Shown one piece after another: positions 44,571-54,469 of a stretch of DNA of 64,000 nucleotides. The first letter of the stretch is position 1, and each line of letters begins with the position of its first letter. The DNA is from an uncultured Pelagibacteraceae bacterium. GTDB lineage: Bacteria > Pseudomonadota > Alphaproteobacteria > Pelagibacterales > Pelagibacteraceae. The notes under the pieces are model-generated. The model was not told where the DNA came from. It saw only the letters and a list, made by a program, of their open reading frames with translations, and did not search any database. Where the stretch lies: positions 186,001 to 250,000 of the forward strand of contig CACBIY010000001.1 in assembly GCA_902539445.1 (NCBI GenBank), in the 5' to 3' direction. The position numbers and the translations under genes were made by a program.

Positions 44571-46123
44571 ATCTTAAAAAATTCTTTAATAAAATTTCTT
44601 ATAGTAACTTTGTTAAAGGAATTGTTTTCATTTTTATTATATAAATTCAAAAATTCATCTATTTTTTTTGATGATTTGTTATCAATTCTTAAATTATTCA
44701 TAGTAAATTTATCAAGTGTAAGATCATAAACAAAATCTAACCTTATTTTTTCAAAAACATCTCGATAATTTCTTTTTATCTGAAAATATCTAAAAAATTT
44801 TTCTATATCTTCAAAATTGAAAATAATTTCACCAACTAATTTTTTACCATCTATATCATTTAAAAACTCTATCTCATTAGATTTTATTAATACAGAGTCA
44901 TTCCATTGAGTATGAAAGTCTTTCATTAAAATTCTTCCATCTCCCAAATGAATTTGAGAAATAAAATCTTGCAAGTATTCAAACTTATCGATTTTATCAA
45001 TTTTGATATTTATAGAAGCATTCAAATTTGGATTATTTAACAATTCTGAGTCAAGTAAATCTATTAACAAAGACTCATTTTGAAATATTTTTTTTTGACT
45101 GATATAATTAAAATTAAGGTCTGTTGAAAAATAAAATGGTTTAAAATTCACCTCACCTCTAAAATCTTTTTCAGATGATAAAAAATTTAACGAATTATCT
45201 TTAATTACATATCTAAAAAAATTTCTTTTATTGATTGACGAAACATCAAAAAAACCACTTATTTTTTCTTCATCATAATCAACTGAAGTTTCAATATCTA
45301 GTCTAATTTTTTTTGCAGATAATTTTATATTCTTATTTTTATTAATAATATTTTTTGAGATATCCAATTTAAATGGAATATTAAATAATTTAAAGTTTGA
45401 TTTTACTTTTTGAAAATTATTTACATCATCATAAAAAAAACTAAAATTATTTATTTTTGATAGGAACAGTAAATCATCATCTTCATCTTTATAAAAAAGT
45501 TTTGCTTTTTTAAAGATAAATCGATTTTTTTTGTCAGAACTATTCAAAGCTTTAAGAAAAAAATTAATATTATTTGAGTTTATATTAAATTCTGTATCTT
45601 GAAATACTAAATTTTTTGTAGAGATATTTTCTGATAAAAAAAAATTTTTAAAAGAAATATAAAATTTTACATAGCCCACTTTGGCTATTACATTTTCATT
45701 ATGTTTAATGTTCAAATTTTTAGTGTAAAAGAATGGCTTAGGAAATAAGCCGTATTTAACTTTTTCATTAAACTCAATTTTGATATCGTATTTATCTGAA
45801 ATTTGATTTATTAAAGAATTTTTAATGCTGTTCTCTTTGTAAAATACTGGAATTAAAAAATAACTAAAAAATAATAACACTAAAGATGCAATGGAAATTG
45901 CTATCTTATTATCTAAATAATAAAATTTTTTCTTGTTCTGATTGTATTTCTTTAAATTTCTAATTTTTTCAAAAAAACTTTCAATCTTATTATCTAAGTA
46001 GTTAAATTTTTTCTTTATAGGTGCGTGCTTATGAGAACTTCTAAAATTGCCAAAAAAATTATCTAATAAAGTGTTAATTGGTGATAATATTTTCCGAAAC
46101 TTTTTTTTATTAAAATTAAACAT
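44558..46123 (-). CDS. AsmA-like / large periplasmic protein with N-terminal TM segment
   Basis: TM segment IAISIASLVLLFFSYFLIPVF followed by long beta-rich region. Confidence 0.5.
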   Translation of the reverse strand: MFNFNKKKFRKILSPINTLLDNFFGNFRSSHKHAPIKKKFNYLDNKIESFFEKIRNLKKYNQNKKKFYYLDNKIAISIASLVLLFFSYFLIPVFYKENSIKNSLINQISDKYDIKIEFNEKVKYGLFPKPFFYTKNLNIKHNENVIAKVGYVKFYISFKNFFLSENISTKNLVFQDTEFNINSNNINFFLKALNSSDKKNRFIFKKAKLFYKDEDDDLLFLSKINNFSFFYDDVNNFQKVKSNFKLFNIPFKLDISKNIINKNKNIKLSAKKIRLDIETSVDYDEEKISGFFDVSSINKRNFFRYVIKDNSLNFLSSEKDFRGEVNFKPFYFSTDLNFNYISQKKIFQNESLLIDLLDSELLNNPNLNASINIKIDKIDKFEYLQDFISQIHLGDGRILMKDFHTQWNDSVLIKSNEIEFLNDIDGKKLVGEIIFNFEDIEKFFRYFQIKRNYRDVFEKIRLDFVYDLTLDKFTMNNLRIDNKSSKKIDEFLNLYNKNENNSFNKVTIRNFIKEFFKIYAG

Positions 46124-46154
46124 TAATTGACTGACTTATAATTAAATTATTAAA

Positions 46155-48191
46155 ATGGTAAACTCTGATTATCTAAAAAATCTTAATGAGGCCCAAAAAC
46201 AAGCTGTGTTAGCTTTAGATGGACCATTATTAATAGTTGCTGGAGCTGGATCTGGAAAAACAAAGGTTTTAACTAGCAGAATTGCACACATAATAAAAAA
46301 TAAAAGTGCTTACCCTAATCAAATTCTCGCTGTGACATTTACAAATAAAGCAGCAAAAGAAATGCAAAACAGAGTAAGTAAAATTTTAGGGTCTTCTGCT
46401 GTTGGTTTATCTTGGCTGGGAACATTCCACTCAATATGTGCAAAATTATTAAGAAAGCATGCTCCAGCAGTTAATCTTAATTCGAATTTTACAATTATTG
46501 ATACTGATGATCAAATCAGATTGATTAAGAATATTTGTAAAGCAGAAAATATTGATGTCAAACAACTTGCTCCAAGATATGTTATTGCAATAATTGATAA
46601 GTGGAAAAATAAAGGCTTATATCCTAATGAAGTAAAAATTAATTCTAAAGATATTTATGAAAAAACAATCTTGCCTGTCTACAAAATTTACCAACAGAAA
46701 CTGATTGAGTTAAATGCCTGTGATTTCGGAGATCTAATCTTACATTCAGTTAAAATTTTAGAAAAAAATAAAGATATTAGGGACATTTATTCAAAAAATT
46801 TCAAATACATTCTTGTTGATGAATATCAAGATACAAATTTTATACAAAGCCGGTGGCTTAATTTATTAGCAGAAAAAAACAAAAATATATGTTGTGTAGG
46901 AGATGATGATCAATCAATTTATAGTTGGAGAGGAGCTGAAATTAAAAATTTTCTAGATTTTGATAAGATTTATGAAAATACAAAAATAATAAGGTTGGAA
47001 GAAAACTATAGATCATCAAAAAATATTTTATCTGTTGCCTCATCATTGATTTCTAACAACGAAAATAGGGTTGGTAAAACTTTAAAATCTACAATGGACG
47101 AAGGTGATCTCATAAAATTAAATTGTTTTAAGAATGGAAAAGATGAAGCTATAGGCATTTCAGATGAAGTAGAGAACATTAAAAAAAAATATTCACTTAA
47201 CAATATTGCAATTTTGGTAAGAGCTATCTTTCAAACAAGAGAATTTGAAGAAAGATTTTTAAAGATTGGTATGCCTTATCGAATTTTAGGGGGAATTAAA
47301 TTTTATGAGAGAGCTGAAATAAAAGATTGTGTAGCCTATTTAAGATTGATTAACCAAGAAAAAGATGATCTGGCTTTCGAAAGAATTGTAAATAATCCCA
47401 AAAGGTCTATCGGTGAAAGTACAATTAAAACAATACACGAATACTCAAAAAAAAATAAAATTAGTTTAGAAAGTTCATCTAGAAAAATGATTGAGAAAAA
47501 TTTGATAAAACCAAAGGCAAAAATAGGTTTAACTTTATTTTTAGATTTAATTTCTAAATGGAGAAATGATTTAAAAATTAAAAAATTTAATCATGTAAAA
47601 TTATTACAAATTCTTTTAGATGAGTCTGGATATTCTGCAATGTTAAAAAATAAAAAAGATCTTGAAAATGAAAATCGTTTAGAAAATATCAAAGAATTAT
47701 TGAGTGCAATGAAAGAATTTGACAACTTAGAGAGTTTTTTAGATCATGTATCACTTGCAACGTCTATTGATCAAGATTGGGAGGGTGAAAAAATCAATAT
47801 GATGACTATGCATGCTGCCAAAGGATTAGAATTCGATGTTGTTTTTTTACCTGGTTGGGAAGAGGGGTTATTTCCTCATCAAAAATCGATAGAGGAAAAA
47901 GGACACAATGGTTTAGAAGAAGAAAGAAGATTAGCTTATGTGGGAATTACCAGAGCTAAAAGAAATGCAATTATCTCGTTTTCAATGAATAGGTTTTATC
48001 AAGGTGATTGGATAGATAGTATGGCATCAAGATTTATTGATGAGCTTCCAGAAAATAATTTAGAAAAAAATTCATATTTTGATGAAAGCAAAGATACATT
48101 TGAAGAATTTGAGTTTAATCAAGATTTCGAATTAGACAATGACTTTAAAAGAAGTCCTGGATGGATACGATATCAAAAGAGAATTAAATGA
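46155..48191 (+). CDS. uvrD: UvrD/PcrA-family ATP-dependent DNA helicase
   Basis: LNEAQKQAVLALDGPLLIVAGAGSGKTKVLTSRIAHI; VDEYQDTN; GDDDQSIYSWRGAE; TMHAAKGLEFDVVF. Confidence 0.95.
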   Translation: MVNSDYLKNLNEAQKQAVLALDGPLLIVAGAGSGKTKVLTSRIAHIIKNKSAYPNQILAVTFTNKAAKEMQNRVSKILGSSAVGLSWLGTFHSICAKLLRKHAPAVNLNSNFTIIDTDDQIRLIKNICKAENIDVKQLAPRYVIAIIDKWKNKGLYPNEVKINSKDIYEKTILPVYKIYQQKLIELNACDFGDLILHSVKILEKNKDIRDIYSKNFKYILVDEYQDTNFIQSRWLNLLAEKNKNICCVGDDDQSIYSWRGAEIKNFLDFDKIYENTKIIRLEENYRSSKNILSVASSLISNNENRVGKTLKSTMDEGDLIKLNCFKNGKDEAIGISDEVENIKKKYSLNNIAILVRAIFQTREFEERFLKIGMPYRILGGIKFYERAEIKDCVAYLRLINQEKDDLAFERIVNNPKRSIGESTIKTIHEYSKKNKISLESSSRKMIEKNLIKPKAKIGLTLFLDLISKWRNDLKIKKFNHVKLLQILLDESGYSAMLKNKKDLENENRLENIKELLSAMKEFDNLESFLDHVSLATSIDQDWEGEKINMMTMHAAKGLEFDVVFLPGWEEGLFPHQKSIEEKGHNGLEEERRLAYVGITRAKRNAIISFSMNRFYQGDWIDSMASRFIDELPENNLEKNSYFDESKDTFEEFEFNQDFELDNDFKRSPGWIRYQKRIK

Positions 48192-49885
48192 TAAAAAAGA
48201 GAATAAATAAACTCAGAAGTAAATTTATAAATTATGGAATTGATGGATATGTCGTACCTAAAAACGACGAATTTTTTTCTGAATATTCTAATAAAGATAG
48301 GCTTGAATTTATCTCAAATTTCACAGGATCTGCAGGTTATGCGGTAATTTTAAAAAATAGAAACTACCTTTTTGTTGATGGAAGATATACGATCCAAAGT
48401 AAAATAGAGTGTGGGAAAGATTTTAAAATTTTAGATTATTTCAAAATTATTAATACAAGTGTTTTTAAAAATTTAAATTTAGGAATTGATCCTTCGTTGT
48501 TTACCTCGAAACAAATTCAGAATTTTTTTTTAAAAAATAATAAAGTTACTATCATAAAGGAAAATCTTGTTGATAAAATTTCAAAAATAAAGAGTAAAAA
48601 AAAATCCTCATTTTACTCAATTGATAAAAGTATAGCTGGTGAGAGTCATCACAAAAAAATTTCTAGGGTTTCATCTTTTCTAAAAAGAAATAAATATGAT
48701 TATCTATTTATTACTGCACCAGAAAATGTTGCGTGGTTATTGAATATTAGAGGATACGATAGTCCAACAAGCCCAATACCAAATAGTAATCTTTTAATTA
48801 CAAAAGAAAAACAAGTTTTCTTAATTGTTGAAAAAAATAAAACAACGAAACTTTTAAGTGAGAAAAAACTTAAACAAAACCAGATAATTGATCCAAAGTA
48901 TATATTAGATTTTTTCGATAAATTAAAAAAAGGAACTATTTTAATAGATGAAAAAACATGTTCTTTATACTTTGAAAAAGTAATAGAAAAAAAATTGAAA
49001 ATAAAAAAAAAAGAAGATCCGATTTATATTCTTAAGTCCATTAAAAATAACATTGAAATCAAAAATATGATTAACGCTCATGTCATAGACGGAGTTGCAT
49101 TAACAAAATTTATTTACTGGATTAAAAATTTAAAAAAAATGAATATAACTGAAGTTGATGCTCAAAATAAATTGGAGCAAATTAGAAGAATGAACTCAAA
49201 ATATTTATTTCCAAGTTTTAATACTATTGCAGGTAGTGGAAAAAATGGGGCAATAGTTCACTATAGAGCTACCAAAAATAATACAAAGCTAATTAAAAAA
49301 AATGAAATATTCCTATGTGACTCGGGTGGTCAATATAAATATGGTACAACAGACGTAACAAGAACTATCTGCTTTGAAGATCAAAATAAAAATATAAAGA
49401 ATATTTTTACAAATGTTTTAAAAGGACATATTGCTGTTGCTCAAACTGATCTTAATAAAAAAAAAACTGGAAAACTTATTGATAAAGATGCGAGAAAATT
49501 TCTTAAAAAAGACCGCCTAGATTATAGTCATGGCACAGGGCATGGAGTTGGTTTTTTTCTGAATGTTCATGAAGGACCTCAATCTATCTCGAAATCTAAT
49601 TCGGTAAAAATTCAAAAGGGCATGATACTTAGTAATGAACCGGGTTACTATAAAAAAGATAAATTTGGAATTCGTATTGAAAACTTGGTTTATGTAAAAA
49701 AAATTGGAAGAAAATTGGGTTTTGAAAATTTAACTTTAGCTCCAATAGAAAAAGAATTAATCAATTTTAATCTCCTAACTAAACAAGAAAAAAACTATCT
49801 TTTTAATTATCATTTAAAAGTTTACTCGAAAATATCTCCATTTTTAAATAGAAATGAAAAAAAATGGTTAGCAAGTTTTATTTAA
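48188..49885 (+). CDS. pepP: M24-family aminopeptidase (Xaa-Pro aminopeptidase)
   Basis: IVHYRATKNNTKLIKKNEIFLCDSGGQYKYGTTDVTRTI; SHGTGHGVGFFLNVHEGP. Confidence 0.9.
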   Translation: MIKKRINKLRSKFINYGIDGYVVPKNDEFFSEYSNKDRLEFISNFTGSAGYAVILKNRNYLFVDGRYTIQSKIECGKDFKILDYFKIINTSVFKNLNLGIDPSLFTSKQIQNFFLKNNKVTIIKENLVDKISKIKSKKKSSFYSIDKSIAGESHHKKISRVSSFLKRNKYDYLFITAPENVAWLLNIRGYDSPTSPIPNSNLLITKEKQVFLIVEKNKTTKLLSEKKLKQNQIIDPKYILDFFDKLKKGTILIDEKTCSLYFEKVIEKKLKIKKKEDPIYILKSIKNNIEIKNMINAHVIDGVALTKFIYWIKNLKKMNITEVDAQNKLEQIRRMNSKYLFPSFNTIAGSGKNGAIVHYRATKNNTKLIKKNEIFLCDSGGQYKYGTTDVTRTICFEDQNKNIKNIFTNVLKGHIAVAQTDLNKKKTGKLIDKDARKFLKKDRLDYSHGTGHGVGFFLNVHEGPQSISKSNSVKIQKGMILSNEPGYYKKDKFGIRIENLVYVKKIGRKLGFENLTLAPIEKELINFNLLTKQEKNYLFNYHLKVYSKISPFLNRNEKKWLASFI

Positions 49886-51899
49886 GCATCTTTAACCAAG
49901 AAGATTGGTCTAAGATTTTTACACCTAAATTTTTTGCTGCATCGACTTTCCTATTAGTTGGTTTTTCACCAATAATAAGATAATCAAGTTTTTTTGTAAC
50001 ATTGCTAACTATTGATCCTGAATTTTGCTCAATTAAAGATTTTGCCTCAGAACGGCTCATGTTTGATAGTTTGCCTGTAAACATAAATGTTTTATTGTTT
50101 AATGGACCGCCAACTTTGGGTTTTTCTACGTCTTTAACTTCAAGTAATTCATTCAAATTTTTTAACACCTTTAAATTTATCTCATTGTTGAAAAAATTTT
50201 TAATTGAATTTATCTGAGTTTCGCCTATTCCATCAATATTCATTAGATCATCAAAATTACTTTTTTTTGAGAGTGCTAAAAAATTTTTAAGTGATTTTAG
50301 GTTCTTAGATATGATCTTAGCATTTTCTAAACCAATATGCCTAATCCCTAGAGCATAAATAAATTTTTCAAAAGAAATTTTTTTTCTTAAATTTATTGAA
50401 TATCTTAAATTAGCAACTGATTGCTTACCCCACCCGTCCAAACTTTCAATTTTTTTAAAATCAAGCTTGAATATATCTGGTGGGAGTTTGACTAAATTCA
50501 AATTCCAAAAGTTTTCAACTATCTTTTTACCGAAACCCTCGATATTAAAAGCTTCTTTTGAGACAAAATGTTTAATTTTCTCTATAGACATTTTTTCACA
50601 CTCATATCCCTCACTAGAGCATCTTCTTACTGCATCTTCTTTTTTAGTCGTAAAGTTAAAATCTTTAATTGTTTTTGATCCACAAGATGGACATTTAAGA
50701 GGAAAATTAAATTTTTTTGAATCCTTATTCCTCATTTTTAGATCTACAGAAACTACATGCGGTATTACATCCCCAGCTCTTTCAATTAAAACTGTATCAT
50801 TCACTCTTATGTCTTTTCTATTTATTTCCTCTTCATTATGTAAAGTTGCATTAGAAACAACTACTCCTCCAATATTTACAGGATTAATTTTTGCAACCGG
50901 TGTTAATGCACCAGTTCTTCCAATTTGAATCTCAATATCATTTATCTTTGAAATTCCGCTGTTGGCTGAAAATTTATGAGCGATAGCCCATCTTGGGGCA
51001 TTCGCAACATTCCCTAACCTTTTTTGTAATTGAAAATTGTTAACTTTATAAACGATACCATCAATATCAAAATCGATTTCACCTCTTTTTTTTTCAATTT
51101 CTTGGTAATTAGTCATTAAATTTTCTATTTTATCCAAGGTTTTATTTAAGGGATTGGTTTTAAAACCCCACTCTTTTAAATTTTCAAGATACTCATTTTG
51201 TGAAACTGCTTTCAAACCTTTTTCATGACCAAATGTATAAGCAATAAATTTTAATGGAATTTTTTTTGTTTCTTTAGGATCTTTTTGTCTTAAGGAACCA
51301 GAAGCAGCATTTCTTGGGTTTGCAAACTTATTTTTTAATTTTTCAAAATCACTATTTTGAATAAATACCTCACCTCTTATATCGATTTCTTTTGGAAAAT
51401 TTTTTGACTTAATAAAATTTGGAATATCTTTAATTGTTTTTAAATTTTCTGATATATCCTCTCCCTCTTTTCCATCACCTCTAGATAAACCAGTGATAAA
51501 TTTTCCATTTTTGTATGTTAAAGATGCCGATATACCATCAATTTTAGGCTCAGCGCTATAAACTATATTAAAATTCTTGTCTTCATTTAAAAAATTTAAA
51601 ATTTTCTTTTCAAAATTTATTAAATCGTTTTCATCAAATGCATTACTTAAAGAAAGCATTGGAACTGAATGTTTTACTTTCTTAAAAACTTTAGATGGTT
51701 TAAAACCAACTGAATTAGAGGGAGAATTAATATTATTCAAATATTTATATTTTTTTTCTAATTCAATTATTTCTGACTTTAATTTATCGAATACTTGATC
51801 ACTTACTAAAGGGCTATTTAAATCGAAATAATTTTTATTATATTTTTGAAACAATTTTATCTTCTTTAAATATTCTTGATTAATTTTATCATCAGACAT
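49878..51899 (-). CDS. ligA: NAD+-dependent DNA ligase
   Basis: AEPKIDGISASLTYKNGKFITGLSRGDGKEGEDIS; HhH and BRCT C-terminus. Confidence 0.96.
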   Translation of the reverse strand: MSDDKINQEYLKKIKLFQKYNKNYFDLNSPLVSDQVFDKLKSEIIELEKKYKYLNNINSPSNSVGFKPSKVFKKVKHSVPMLSLSNAFDENDLINFEKKILNFLNEDKNFNIVYSAEPKIDGISASLTYKNGKFITGLSRGDGKEGEDISENLKTIKDIPNFIKSKNFPKEIDIRGEVFIQNSDFEKLKNKFANPRNAASGSLRQKDPKETKKIPLKFIAYTFGHEKGLKAVSQNEYLENLKEWGFKTNPLNKTLDKIENLMTNYQEIEKKRGEIDFDIDGIVYKVNNFQLQKRLGNVANAPRWAIAHKFSANSGISKINDIEIQIGRTGALTPVAKINPVNIGGVVVSNATLHNEEEINRKDIRVNDTVLIERAGDVIPHVVSVDLKMRNKDSKKFNFPLKCPSCGSKTIKDFNFTTKKEDAVRRCSSEGYECEKMSIEKIKHFVSKEAFNIEGFGKKIVENFWNLNLVKLPPDIFKLDFKKIESLDGWGKQSVANLRYSINLRKKISFEKFIYALGIRHIGLENAKIISKNLKSLKNFLALSKKSNFDDLMNIDGIGETQINSIKNFFNNEINLKVLKNLNELLEVKDVEKPKVGGPLNNKTFMFTGKLSNMSRSEAKSLIEQNSGSIVSNVTKKLDYLIIGEKPTNRKVDAAKNLGVKILDQSSWLKMLK

Positions 51900-51901
51900 T
51901 T

Positions 51902-52735
51902 TTAAAAAAGACTTTTAATTCTACTCAAAATTTTACTTTTTTCTTTTTTCCTTTCAGGAATAGTAGTTTTATACTTTCTGTTAAAAATTTTATAAGTTTC
52001 CTTGTACCATTCTCCTGAGTTATAATTATAACCTAATAAAGAGGCATATTTAAGCGACTCTTTTTCCATGCCCAATTTGTAATAAATTTCTACTAATCTA
52101 TGTATTGCCTCCTCTACATGAATTGTGGTTTCATATTCTTTTAAAACATTTTTAAATCTATTAAGCGCAGGTATCCACTTTTTTTTTTTAATATAATGTC
52201 TACCAATGTAGACCTCTTTTGCAGCTAGTATATCATTAATTAAATCAATTTTAAATTTTGAATCATAAGCATAATCAGTATTGGGAAAATTTTTAATTAC
52301 AAAATTAAATTCATTTTTTGATAAAATTAAGGGCGCTAAATCTTTTTTTTCACCCTCAATAGTTTCATAGTAACAGATTGCGAGAAGATAATGTGCATAA
52401 GCCTTGTCTTTGTCGTTAGGATAAGTTTTAAAATATCTTTTTATATTTTCAATTGCTAAACTGTAATAACTCTGCATGTAATATGAATAGGAGGCCATTA
52501 AAACTGATTTGGGTGCCCATTGTGATTGTGGAAGTAAAATTTCAGCTTCTAAAAACTTTTTACTTGCAGCAAAGTAATCACCAATTTCAAATAAATCCAT
52601 ACCCTTTTCATAGGCTGAAACCATCTCAATATTTTGATCGGTCTCTTTTATTAATTTTATGTTTTCAGTTTTTTTGCTACATGAATAAAATAATATTAGA
52701 GAAAAAATAATAAAAATTATTTTAAATTTGTACAT
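51902..52735 (-). CDS. bamD: Outer-membrane assembly lipoprotein BamD
   Basis: Lipobox LILFYSCSKK; TPR-like region; ddl/ligA/lpxC context. Confidence 0.85.
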   Translation of the reverse strand: MYKFKIIFIIFSLILFYSCSKKTENIKLIKETDQNIEMVSAYEKGMDLFEIGDYFAASKKFLEAEILLPQSQWAPKSVLMASYSYYMQSYYSLAIENIKRYFKTYPNDKDKAYAHYLLAICYYETIEGEKKDLAPLILSKNEFNFVIKNFPNTDYAYDSKFKIDLINDILAAKEVYIGRHYIKKKKWIPALNRFKNVLKEYETTIHVEEAIHRLVEIYYKLGMEKESLKYASLLGYNYNSGEWYKETYKIFNRKYKTTIPERKKEKSKILSRIKSLF

Positions 52736-52783
52736 CTTTCAAACTATATAGATTTTAGATAAAATTATAAGGATGAATTTTAT

Positions 52784-53704
52784 TTATGCTATTGATCTTA
52801 GCAAACTTCTATTTATTAATGTATGAGGTAGTGTTCTTTCTTGAATTTCAATGATTGAAAAATTATCTTTATCGCTGAAGACTTCTCTTAACAAACTATT
52901 AGTCAAATAATGTCCACCTTGAGAACAGTTTATACTAGCTATCATTCTGTATCCAGATGTATAAAGATCACCAATACAATCTAGTATTTTGTGATTAACA
53001 AATTCTTTTGAATTTCTTAAACCCTCTGAATTTAATACTTCCTCACCTTTAACAACAACTGCATTTTCAAGACTTCCACCTTTCGCAAGACCATTTTTCT
53101 TTATTTTCTCAATATCTTCGTAAAGACAGAAAGTTCTTGATTCAAAAATTTCTGTTAGATCATCCTCATAAACATTTTTTTTGTTTCTTTGATTTCCTAT
53201 TATCTGATTATGATATTTTAATTCAAAATCTATATCCAAACTTAATTTTGAAGGCTCAATTGAAATAAATTTATCACCATTTTTAAATTCAACTTTTTTA
53301 TTGATTTTAATTATCTTAATGGGTTTGTTACTTAATTCCAAACCTGCTGTTAATATTTCCTCAATAAAAACTTTCGCTGATCCATCTAAAATTGGTACTT
53401 CCTCATTATCAATTTCTATCAATGCATTATCGATACCAATTCCAAATAAAGCCCCCATTAAATGCTCAATAGTTGAAACTTTCACACCATTACTATTACT
53501 GATAGTAGTGTTTAGAGATGTGTTACTTACATTCATAAAATTTGGGTAAATTAAATTGTTATCTTTTAAATCTATTCTCTTAAATATGATGCCAGTATCT
53601 GGACTTGATGGTTTAACACAAATCTTAGCTGGTTTCCCAGAGTGAAGACCTATTCCACTGAAAGATACAGGATTTTTTATAGTTTTTTGGTTTAATAATG
53701 ACAC
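52784..53704 (-). CDS. lpxC: UDP-3-O-acyl-N-acetylglucosamine deacetylase
   Basis: NPVSFSGIGLHSGKPAKICVKPSSPDTGIIFKRID; STIEHLMGALFGIGIDNALIEIDNEEVPILDGSA. Confidence 0.96.
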   Translation of the reverse strand: MSLLNQKTIKNPVSFSGIGLHSGKPAKICVKPSSPDTGIIFKRIDLKDNNLIYPNFMNVSNTSLNTTISNSNGVKVSTIEHLMGALFGIGIDNALIEIDNEEVPILDGSAKVFIEEILTAGLELSNKPIKIIKINKKVEFKNGDKFISIEPSKLSLDIDFELKYHNQIIGNQRNKKNVYEDDLTEIFESRTFCLYEDIEKIKKNGLAKGGSLENAVVVKGEEVLNSEGLRNSKEFVNHKILDCIGDLYTSGYRMIASINCSQGGHYLTNSLLREVFSDKDNFSIIEIQERTLPHTLINRSLLRSIA

Positions 53705-53767
53705 GGAGAACTTTTAATACTCTAATCTCTAAATTTAAAAACAACAATTATTACAAGAAAATACGAA

Positions 53768-54469
53768 TTAATTAAAAAAATTAAAAAATCTCTCAAAAAA
53801 ACCCAGTTTTTTTGGGTTTTTATTAGTGATATAAACTTCATTTTCATTGAACCCATCTAAGATTTTTTGTGCAGTTATATACAAATTATTATTTTTATCA
53901 TCTAAGAAATTATTCAGATAATTAAAACTCAATATTTTATCCAAAGATATTTGATACTTAGCAAGAACATCTTCAATAGTTTTTGAAATCTTTTTTGGTA
54001 AACAGATATAATTAATTTCAATAGAAAAATTTTTACAATTTTGTTTTTCTGGTAAAGTTTCAAAGTAAGTTCCATCAATAATAAACCTATCAATTTTCAT
54101 ATGAAGAATATCAAAATCTTCTAGAGTCTTTTTGCAGCAACTTTTTGCTTCTAAAAGCAATTTATTTATAGAATTTGAGTTTATAATGATATTGTCAAAT
54201 TTATTTTTGATAGATAATCGAATAGAAAAAATATTATGATGATCAATAATCAAAAAAATATTTTTGACAAATTCATTAAGTTTTTTTTCTATCTTAAAAA
54301 TATTTTCATTAAGAAAATTATCTAAAAAATCTAATTCGATTTGATTGTTTTGATTATTTGTTAACGCTTCTCCTTTATAAATAAACTCATTAGTGGAATT
54401 TATTGCAACAATCGTAAATTTATTAATTTCTAAAAAAAGAAAAATCTTATTTTCTAAATTATTTACCAT
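53768..54469 (-). CDS. Shortened FtsA-like protein (233 aa) between ftsQ and lpxC
   Basis: Positional match to ftsA; N-terminal FLEINKFTIVAI resembles FtsA GLEIGTxKVAAL; C-terminal KKLGFFERFFNFF resembles the FtsA membrane helix; no recognisable DIGGGTxDIA motif. Confidence 0.55.
   Translation of the reverse strand: MVNNLENKIFLFLEINKFTIVAINSTNEFIYKGEALTNNQNNQIELDFLDNFLNENIFKIEKKLNEFVKNIFLIIDHHNIFSIRLSIKNKFDNIIINSNSINKLLLEAKSCCKKTLEDFDILHMKIDRFIIDGTYFETLPEKQNCKNFSIEINYICLPKKISKTIEDVLAKYQISLDKILSFNYLNNFLDDKNNNLYITAQKILDGFNENEVYITNKNPKKLGFFERFFNFFN

Noticed and set aside
50467-50928. 153-aa plus-strand ORF opposite ligA
   Set aside because: Antisense to well-supported ligA.
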